A model generated the notes under the pieces. The model made no database searches. It worked only from the letters and a program-made list of their open reading frames with translations, and was not told the origin of the DNA. Source: Micropterus salmoides (taxonomy: Eukaryota; Chordata; Actinopteri; Centrarchiformes; Centrarchidae). From it: 64,000 bases of DNA. Shown piece after piece: positions 46,349 to 57,100 of this stretch. The DNA lies in the NCBI RefSeq assembly GCF_014851395.1, contig NW_024041039.1, forward strand, positions 5,325,277 through 5,389,276, given 5' to 3'. The first letter of the stretch is position 1, and the number at the start of each line of letters is the position of its first letter. Both the position numbers and the translations under genes were made by a program.

Positions 46349-49300
46349 CTACACGTAGACCCTGGCGAGGGCGTCGGCTCCGGCGGAGGCGATGTAGGCC
46401 TTAGAGGGGTGGAAGGCCACATCGTAGATGGCCTCCTCGCTCTTCTTCCGGTGAGCTGTGATCTCCTGGACGCATGTTTTACTGTCGAGGTTCCATAGAC
46501 GCAGAGAGCAGTCGTGACCTGAGGAGGAAGAAGACAAGGAATCATCAAGAGGAAGGACGTAGGAAGCGGTAGAAGACGAGATCAAGAGGATGAAGAGGAG
46601 GTGAGAAATCACCGATCTTGAGTTCAATCTTGAAACATTTAATCAAACAAACTACTTTAAGAGACTCACTTCCAGACATCAGGTAGATCCCGTTAGGATC
46701 CACAGCCAGGCTGGTCACTGCATCCAGGTGAGCCACCATGGCATGGATCACTTTACCTGCACCCAGACAGATGAGAGGTCAGACAGGTAGATGAGACAGA
46801 CAGGTAAACACTAGTGCTCAATGAATAATCTTTTAATATCAAAGTTATAATTTGAAATCGTTCCAATTCATAACCGTTTTTATTACATTATTTGAAATGT
46901 CTTCACAAGCTGTTAAACGTTTTGTTTGCAATTGTATTTGCTCCAAATTTAAAAGGTGTTTGTTGCTGGAAGGTTTTGAAACTAGAGATTAACATCAGGA
47001 ACTGAGATCCTGGTTTTTTCCCAGGAATGGGCATAAATCTGCTCATTACCCAGACAGCACCTGTGAAATCCCAGTATCTTCATAGATCATTAATGCTTCT
47101 ACTGAACTGTCGTGGCTAAATTACAACCTTAAAATTGTTGTTTTTATGAGAATATCAGTGCGTCTCAAGTTCTCAAAAAGGCCCAATAAGACGACGAGTA
47201 CCACTTTACAAGTTATGTGAGCTATTTCGACGCAGCACGTCTAAATGTCAGATGTCCGGTATTAACATCACAGTTTGTGATTTTAAATCTTACCGATAAC
47301 GTTCACTTGGTGTGAGTTTAGCAGAACATCAAAGATGATGTTTTTATGTTGAATTTTTTCTTTTAGAGAGTTCATTAAAAGCTACAACGTGTACGAGATG
47401 AGACTCTCCAACCTGCTGTTCATACTCCAAAAATAAGAGGCAGCATTATCATTCCTCAGGTCATAACTGCTGCTAATTGCCTTTAGCTAGTTAGCTCACC
47501 CCCGAGACCAGCAGAGGTAAAGTGTGTAAGGTGGTGAACTTGCCCCTCGCAAGTCATTGGTGACATCTAAAAAGGGAGTAGCAGCCCTACCACATAAACA
47601 CATGTAAATTAATATAATAATAATAAAAGTAGAATTCCTGGGAAGAACGTAACATTTTCTTGTGATAGTAATTAATTCTAAACCTAAGAAAAAAACAGCA
47701 TCTTCTCAGAACATGTGGTCCAGGGAAATCAAAACTTCCAGCTTTCTCGTGTCTAAAGATAGGATAAAGGCAGAGAGATCGACTAACCTGACTTGTTATC
47801 GTAGAATTTGATGTGTCGGTCTTCGTGAGCGGTGATAGTGACCGGCAGCGTGGGATGACTGACCACCTTATTGATGTGATTCGATCCTGGGAGGGCTGAG
47901 GAGGGAGGGGGGTTATTTTCATCTACAACCACATTATTAGATAATTCTGTCGAATCTGTGTGTGTCTCTTACTGCCTTCTCCCTGCCCTTTCAGCACAAG
48001 TGTATTCTGGGAAGTCTCCAGGTCGTACACCACCACATCTCCGCTGTTAAAGGAGGCCACCATGTGGGCGGGGTCACAACCGTTGAAGTCCACCGACGTG
48101 GGGACACCGTGCTCTACAAAACACACAGAGAGGTATAAATAAGGTTTGACCTGTTGCTGAGCTCTCCTCTGGGGGGCGCTCTCCCTCCTCTCTCCTCACC
48201 CTTGTTTGTGTTGAAAGTGCTGATGCAGGGGTTTTTCTCCGTCGGGTTCCACAGTTTCACCGTTCCATCGGCCGAGCAGGACAGGAGGCGGTTTTTGATG
48301 CCGCTGTAAGCCAATCCCCACACGGCGTCCGTATGCCCCAACCATGACCCTGCCAGGACGCTGGGATCTGATAGGGCAAGAGGAAGGGGGGGGGGGGGCT
48401 ATTATTGTGCTCTATTGTTTGCTGTTTGCTTTTATACTTCTGTCTTTTTTCAGAATGCAAAGTGTAGACTTGGAGAGGGAAGAGGCTTTTAAAAAGTAAG
48501 GATATGTTTAAAAAGTGAAGCACATTTTTTAAAGAGCAAGAATATTTAGCAAAATGAGGACACGTTTCAACAGTGAGGATTTTTTTAAGGCCTGCACCAA
48601 GGTCCGGACCAAAGTTCATGTTTTGAAATATTCGGTTAGTTTTGGTTTGGTTTCACATTGCAATCGCACTAAAGAACTTTACATGACATGCTTGCGTCAT
48701 CATCTATGTGCACTGCGTCTCTTCATACTTGACATTGCTTGGTTTGTAAACAGACGTGCGTCTGACGTGAGTTTGTTGTCATTTCCACAGGTAGCTTTGA
48801 CAAGATTAAATGAATGAGGAATGAACAGATGCATATCTATATTGTTATTATGACATTACTACCTGCAGCACCAACTATTCTTGAGGCTAGTTCAAATTCA
48901 CGTCATAAAGGAGAGAAGACAGCAAGCAGTCCCTTTGAGCCCTCGCACCTCCGTTTGGGGAGATTTTCAGAGATGTCACGGGCAATTTACAATTTGTCCT
49001 TATTTCAATGCATTCCTCCGTGCATTTGTTTGTTTCCGGGTTTATACAGGAACCACTGGTAAAAGTGTGAAAAATACTAGAAATGAACCGAACAAATGGT
49101 TCAGTTTGATCCAGACTGAGACTACCTCTTTTTGTCAGACCAAATTTCGCCTGTTTGGTCCAGGGAGGGGTTTCACACACATGTCATTTTGGTTCGGAAC
49201 ATTCTGAAAGTCCGGACCAAACGAATGTTTTTGTCTGTTCCTTCTTCTTTCAAGGTTGTTTTAAAGCAGGGGTGTCAAACTCATTTTCATCAAGGGCCAC

Positions 49301-50379
49301 ATAAGCATTACGGTTAACCTCAAGGGGGCCAGTTGCAACTGTAAGACTGTATAAACGTAACTACTCCTGCCAGATGACTAGCATGCCAAATATTTGGAGA
49401 AGTCGGCCGACTCGACATCCACATTCAGCCAATGAGAGCTACTTTTTCACCACAAAACGCATTTTACTCACCTCCTGCTCTCTCTGTGGCTCAGATGATC
49501 CCTGCTACCTGCGTGTGCTAATCCATTCTTTCACCCATATTCTTTGTCTTTATAATTGCTATCTTTATAATAACAAACAACAGCTGTTTTGTCTGTATGT
49601 ACGCGTCATTTCCAGTTTCACATTTCACGTGTGTTTTCTTGACAAATGTGGTTTGGAGAACTGCATCGGGTGATAGAGTCATTGTCGGTTCGTGTAGTGT
49701 GTGATCCCCTGTCACCGATCAGTCACGTAGTGTGAACGCCACCACAACGTCACAAGACGGCAAGTTGTGTAGTGTGAATGGCCTTAACTGAGCCTTAACT
49801 AACGTTGATCCTTCATCACTGATAAAAGACATAGCCCTAGCCTACCGGTTTTTCTCCTTGAAGCACAAACATGTATTCACTTTCCCACCATTCATGAAAC
49901 TGCTTTCCTTCTGCATCAATTCTCGTCTTGGACATTTAGGGATTGTTTGTATACATTTCTCATCTTCACTTGTTGGAAAACTGGTAGTAGTGGGTATGGA
50001 AACATCGCAATCTAGTGGCGGGATGTCGTCACTTCTTGGGTCACAAAAGATGTCGTTTATGGCAGCATAGACTTTCATTTTAGGACAATCATGAATCTTT
50101 AAAGCTTTTGCGGGCCACATAAAGTGACGTGGCGGGCCGGATACGGGCCTTGAGTTTGACACGTGTTTTAAAGAGTTCAGACTTGGTTTTATGGTTACAG
50201 TTATTATTCCACTGAGGGTACGAACAAGAACAGAACTACAAACGAGTGTGTGTACCGTAGGTATCGTAGGGGTCGACATTAGAGCTGGGGATGTTCCACC
50301 ATTGGATGGTCGAGTCGATGCCTCCACTGAAACACTGTTCACCGCTGGACGTCATCGTCAACGACAACACTGGACCACT

Positions 50380-50411
<32 letters not shown>

Positions 50412-50498
50412 CAAGAGCACTTTGAGACAGCACCAACATCTACAGGCCTTTAATCACCCTGAATGAATACTAACGAACTTACTATTAAATTACATTAG

Positions 50499-50554
<56 letters not shown>

Positions 50555-53500
50555 ACGTACACATGGGCTCTGAATGTGTAGACGGGTTCCACATCAAAAG
50601 AGGCACTTCTGGAAAAGAAAAATACAGAACAAAACATCCAGTTATTGAACACATCATCATGAAGCATCTTTCTTCATCACTGAAGCGGTTGCTACCCCTC
50701 AGTAGCTGACGTTTGAAAAGCTCAAAAGACTGTTTGTCCTGAAAGCGGAGCTCTGTTATGATGTACCGTACGGCAGTAAATCCTGAGGGGAGTTTTTGCA
50801 GGGATTATGTGTAGGACACAGACGCGTCTGTATTTGAAGTTCGGCTGAATAGTGTCAGAAATGCTGCGTTGAGGGGGAAATGAGATGCAAATGCTAAAGG
50901 ATCTGTCAGGTCTGGGAAGACGGGATTTTCCTCTGAAGCGGAGAGAATCCACAAACAAGAGTTAGACCAAGTGAAGGAAATACTCTTTATGACAAACAGT
51001 ATATGCAGCCTTAAGTATAGACTGATAAACTACTTAGTAATGCCTATATTCTGCTGTTCTTATGCACAAAACTAAGCACCAAGTCATGTACACCGAATTA
51101 AGACCCATTTTTACTGAACAATACAGGGAGGAGGCATCGCCACAGACCTTTACTGGTGAATTATCTAACTGGTGGATTCTGGCTGTCCTGTGGGCAAAGG
51201 GGGGTCCTAATCACTACCCACTGAGGGACACAGTTTGCTGAATACTTTTTGGTGGGTACAGTCTTGTTGAGGTTTGTTCTCTCTATAGTAACAAATTTAA
51301 AGCTTAGATGAAAGTAGATGATGGGATGGTGTGTGCATGGGTTGTGCAAGTGTATATTTTGGTGAAGTTCAACAATTTTCTGGCAATATCAATCAAAGCC
51401 CACTTATAAATGTGCTGTTTGTAATGATGTTTACTCTGCACTAAAAGGCATAAGCAAACTTGCTGACTAAGGCCCCATCTACACTACTCTGTTTTAGTTT
51501 AAAAAACGGAGAATTAAAAGAAATACGACCTCCGTCCACACCAGTGTTTTAGCTGTGTGTCAGAGGTGATTGCCGTCTACATTAAAACAGCTGAAAACGC
51601 ACATCTAGTGGCCGTTCAGGTACACTGGGCACGCATGTGCCGGTGTAAACATGAAGCAGACGGTTTCTTCAGTATTTACAGAAGATTTGGTTTAAGTAAA
51701 CGGCGACATGCACAGTACAAGTGTAGAGAGATAAGTGTTATTTGTGACAGTACAAAATATTTTTAATAAAAATACCAAGTCAAAGACTCGTATTTCTGCT
51801 TTGCATGACTTATAAGACCCACTCAGAGAGCCGAGCGTGAGCAGCTGCGTCATCGTTTCTAAATTCCTCCGTTTTTGCCCGTCTTCACTAAAACGCTCTC
51901 TTGAGTTTCAGAAAAAACGGGGTCGGTAGCGGTTTTCAAACTTCTCCGTTTTAGGTCTTTGTTTTCACTGTTTTAGTCTGGATGGGAGGTGCAAACGTAG
52001 CAAATCGCAGTAGCGTGGATGGGGCATAAGAGATCAAAGTGTCTCCGCACCTCCACCTCACCTTTTAAATGTAAATGTCTCTTTCCTTAAGTGGTCTTTT
52101 ATTGGTTTACAGTTTGGAATCCTTCCAATGACTTATGGCCCACTTCAACATTCAGTTTTAAATACCAGGGGAGTAATAGTACATGTATTCATCCCAAACA
52201 GTTCTGTTTGGTATTCGACTTTCTTTAGTTTGGGTTTGTCCTGTGAACCAAATAATTAACAATAATTCAACTTTGAATTCTGACATCAAAATTCCTCCCG
52301 TAAAACTTTGGTAGCAGGACAGCTGTCTGTGACGCATAGCCTGAGGTGCCTGAATACCTTTAGATCTTTCGCGCACGCTAATGTTCGTTCAGTCATTACA
52401 TTTGTCCCTGAGGTGTTTCCTGCTCATACATACAAAACTGTGGATTTTGTGCGCCGTACAAAATGCATCACAATAAAGCAGTAAAGAGGTTGTTTCATCG
52501 GGTCTTCAGGTGGAGGTCCAAATTCAGGTCAAGGTCGACCAACTGCTGGTGCAGATGTGGTTCCACTGCAGCTACAATAACACCTGCTGATCAGAATGCT
52601 GGTTCAGTTTCAGGTACAGGTTTGTGTGTAAACGTACTTTTTGGCAGGGACGGTCTTGGTGAGGTTCCACAGTTTGAGGGTGTGGTCCTCAGACACGGTG
52701 ACCAGACACGGCTCGACAGGGTGGAAGGCCAGCGCTCGGACGCCGTCGAAGTGGCTCCGCAGTGTGTATTTCGGGTTCCACGTCTTCCTGAACGAAGACT
52801 CCTTATTGGACGGCAGCTGAGATACACAGATGATCGATTGTGTGATTAAATGTATCAATGAACGTCTGTATACTAAACAGCTGTGTTTTGTTTGCGTCTT
52901 ACGTCGTAGCTGTAGTCTGATTCGTCGTTGGTGACTGTGAGGTCAGCGAGGTCGCCCAAACCCAGGACGCTCTCCAACACGTCGTCCGACCCCCCCAACA
53001 GGAAGGACTTCCCACCTCCGGGAGGAAACGGTAGAGGCTCCGCTATTGAGAGAGAAGTGAACTTAAATTTAACACATTTCTCCTTTCAGTTAAAGCTAAA
53101 GCCAAGAGAAATCGCCGATTTGCTGATTAGACGATAGAGATAAAAGATCAACTAACTATTTTGATATTTAATTCATTTGAGAAAGCAAAATAAAAACATC
53201 GTCTGTTTCCAGCCTCTTAATTGCGAGGATTCTTTGCTTTTAATTTGATAGTAAATGAAATATTTTTAGCTCTTCTGTCAAAAGACATTGGCTGAGATAT
53301 ATAAAGCGTAAAGAGACGCTTTTGTTTTTTCCATTTCTGAGTGAGTTGTTTTCAACCGAACTTAACAACTCACCCCACTCGGTCCCGTCTCCGGAGCTCC
53401 GAGCCTCGCCTGCTCCCTCTCCGTCCTCCGCCGTCACCAGGAAATCAAACTCCTTCAGAGCCTCCTCAGTGTCGGCGTCGTCCTCCGACGCCAAGCCCTC

Positions 53501-54072
53501 GTTCCCCACCTGGAGGAGGAGATGACAAACCATCAAGGAAAGGAGACAAGAGATGGAAGGAAAGAAGAATAAAAGGATGAAAGGAGGAAGGAGGGGTGGT
53601 GTAGAAGGATAACAGAAAAAGCAGTGGGGAGGAATGAAGAAAAGATGTGTGTGACAGACAACCAAAAAGACAGAGTGAAGGAAGGAAGGAAGAAAGGAAA
53701 GGACAGGAAAATGGAAAGGCACAACCGAGGAAATAAAGTAGAGATATTCAACAGGAGGGCCAGACCAAAGGAAGAAGCAGAATAAAAGAGGAGAAACATC
53801 AAATGCATATGCTAAATAGAGAAAATGTCTATGTACTGATGTCTGTCTTTGATGCTGAATGTCTGTTCTTGTGTTTATATCTGCTGTACTCAGGTCTCTC
53901 TTGATAAATTGATGCTGGTCACACCAAATTTTAAATTTGACTTTTCTTCTGCCACTCACTTTGTATTTTCTTAATAGATAAATATAATCTATTAACATGT
54001 AAATTTTTGGAAACATTACTTCATGCTGTTTTCTTTTGTCACGTGTTGCCATCTGTGCATTTAAAACTGGAT

Positions 54073-54159
<87 letters not shown>

Positions 54160-57100
54160 CTTTGTCTTGTGTTTCTTGGCTCGGTGGTGTTTGTCAGCGC
54201 TGATGTCGTCCATCAGGTCTCCCTCCTCTTCCTCTTCTTCATCGCTGTCCTCTGCATTCTCCAGGAAGTTAAAAGTCTCCAGAACATCACCTGGACTCCT
54301 GGACACACACACAAAAGGTATAACCACTCTGAGTGTGTGTGTGTGTTTCATGTTTTTATATTCCTTAACCTGAATGGGTCCCCACGGGTAGAAACTGCTT
54401 TTTGAAGGTTTAGTCTTGGTTTTAGGGTTCAGGTTACATTTAGATTAAGGTTAGGAGCTTGGTAAGGGTTAAGGTTAGGCATGCAGTTGTGATGGTGAAG
54501 GTTAGGGTCTAGGGCAGTGGTCGGCAATAGACAGACTGCGGACAGGAGTCCTGTGCACTACCAACTGAGCTAATTGCACAAACGGTAAACGGTCAAGTGA
54601 CAATGTTCTGGCCCGTCATCTAATTACCCGATGCCAGACTTATTTGCCGACCCCTGGTCTAGGGAATGCATTATGCCAATAAGATACAGATGTGTGTTTT
54701 TGTACCTCTTGCTGTCCTTGCGGCGCTCCGTCCCGTTGATCAGGTGCTGCAGGTTCTTGTTCTCCACAGATCCGTTCTGCTCAGAGCCTGACAGGCCAAG
54801 CAGAGAGCGAACCCTCTGAGTACGAACGTCCAGGATGGTGTCTGTGTATCCTACTTCCTGCAGGTACCTGGACACACATACAAACATAGTTTTATATCAT
54901 AGTCAACTGCATATCCATCTTATCTGGAGCATCCACTGTGATTGTTGTCCTTCAGATTCTGTGAGGACAAACTAACGGTTTTCTGAACGTGTACAAAAGA
55001 TCTTAAATTGAGATTTAGCATTCTCTAAATCCAGGTGATACCTGCTAGCAGCAGAACCCCTGTGATTGCTCTTACTGTCTGAGTAGTTGTCTTCCTTGTT
55101 TCCAGGTGAGCTGACTGTTGGCAGGAACAGCAGAGACCTCTGAGTCTTTGGTGTCTAAAGGACAAACACACACAGAACACACAATGAGGAAATGCTGAGA
55201 GATACAGCACCAGCTGCTGGGCACCTTCACACCTTCAGATTTTTGTTTGACGTGAATTCCCTTCTAACCCAACTGACGAAGTGTGAAGTCTCCGTTCTGT
55301 GTTAAAATGTTCCTCACTGTAAAATCCCACTGTGAAAAAAAACAGTAACTTCAAATTGTATAAACCTTCTAGAGAAAATTCATTACAGTTTGTAGAAGCC
55401 TAAAAAGAAGACCGGTGCGTAAGACCGCTTCAGAGTAGACCCTGATCAGCACGAATGCTGTGTGATCAATAAAGTGCATCTTTATTTCAGACACTGGGGA
55501 GAAAAGAAGAGGAGGAGATGGTGAAAACAGGATGTAAAGCTAAGGAGGAGAGATTTAGGAAGAGAAGAAATATGAGAGTTTAATTCTGATATGAAAAGCT
55601 TCACAGAGTCAGGCTACATCCACACTACTACATTTTCATTTTAAAATACAGAACATTTGCTCCTTCCGTCCAGACTAAAACTGTGAATCCGAAGATGTAA
55701 ATCGGAGAAATTTTAAAACTCCAGCGAAAAAGGAGGACTTTAAAAACAATGACGCAGATGCTCATGTTTGGCTTTCTGACTGGCTCTTATCAGTAATGCA
55801 AAGCAGAAAGACAATGCTACTGACCGTTTTTTTAAATTAAAATATTGTGTACTGTGCAAATAACATTTATTCACTTGTACTGCGCATGTTGCTGTATTTA
55901 CTTTGCTCCCAGTCTGTTTTCCGACACCACAGCTGTTTTGTACTCCAATGTTTCTTTCAGAAAAAGTTCCACCTCGTTGTCGGTCCATGCAAAAAAAATA
56001 AAAAATAAAATAAATCTGGTGTGGTTCTCCATCTGTAGTAGCACTTTCTTCTTTTGACAAATCTTCTGCAACGGTGGAGTAGGCAATCTGCTTCCCGTTT
56101 ACACCAGCACACACATGCCCAGTGTACGTGAACGGCCACTAGATGTACATTTTCAGTTGTTTTAAAGGTTCAGTGTCTAATATTTCTGAGGCTCTATTGA
56201 CAGAAATGCAATATAAGATCCATAACTATGTTTTCAGTGGTGTATAAAGACCTCACATAATGAACCATTATGTTTTTATTACCTTAGAATGAGACATTTA
56301 TATCTACATAACCCCTTGCTGTGGAGGTCGCTGTATTTTGTAGTCATGTTTCTACCGTAGCTGTCAACAAACAAACAGCGCTACAGAGCACGTTTTGTCA
56401 TCACGGCGTTCTACTTCTGCTTATGTAATTCCGGTAGTGTAGACGACCGTCACTACATAGAATACGTACAAAGAAGAAGAAGAGGGACTAATAATAATTA
56501 GTAATACACAGTCTCGGAGTAGTCTTCTGGTTTATTAGAAGTAAGTGACATTTGGACAACTGAAGGAGCACACACACGTGTTATTTAGCAGGATTTTGTG
56601 GATTTTCCCAGATGGAAGGCTATATTGTGGGACAGATGTCGTGAAAGCGGTGCTGAAGTTGTCTGTTTTCTGCTGGACAGGTAAATAACTTAAGTTTGTC
56701 ATACTTTAGCGATGCAAATGCAAACTGTTGTTTGAGAGCTTTAGCTAGAAGCTGGCTGTCAGTGGTGTGAAATATGGATTAATTTCATGGCACCTAACAG
56801 TTACTTATTCTCCAGCCTGTGGTTTGGCTTGGCCGGTTACTTAGCGAGACAATCAGCTGATCAGTAATGTTAACTGGCAATAAAACCGTAACGTTAGCTT
56901 AGAGCATGGAAGCATCAGCCAGCTAAACTTTTACTGACTGGTAGAAAAAAATTGTATTATTAGTTGGATTGGTTTATTCTCCAGCGCTGTGCTTTGGCTT
57001 GTGGCGTTATGTTAGATGGATTAATTTCATGTAGTTTCTCTCTCTCTCTGGCTTTGTATGTTATCTTTGGGAGAATCATCTGATCGCTAATTGGCAATAA

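Noticed and set aside
49842..50342. 166-codon minus-strand open frame
   Set aside because: It joins the end of strn3 exon 50377-50256 to hAT-like MITE sequence across the 5' splice site. No transposase motif was seen.
53240..54052. 270-codon minus-strand open frame as a separate gene
   Set aside because: It is strn3 exon 53509-53374 read through both splice sites. The intronic part is low-complexity pyrimidine-rich sequence.
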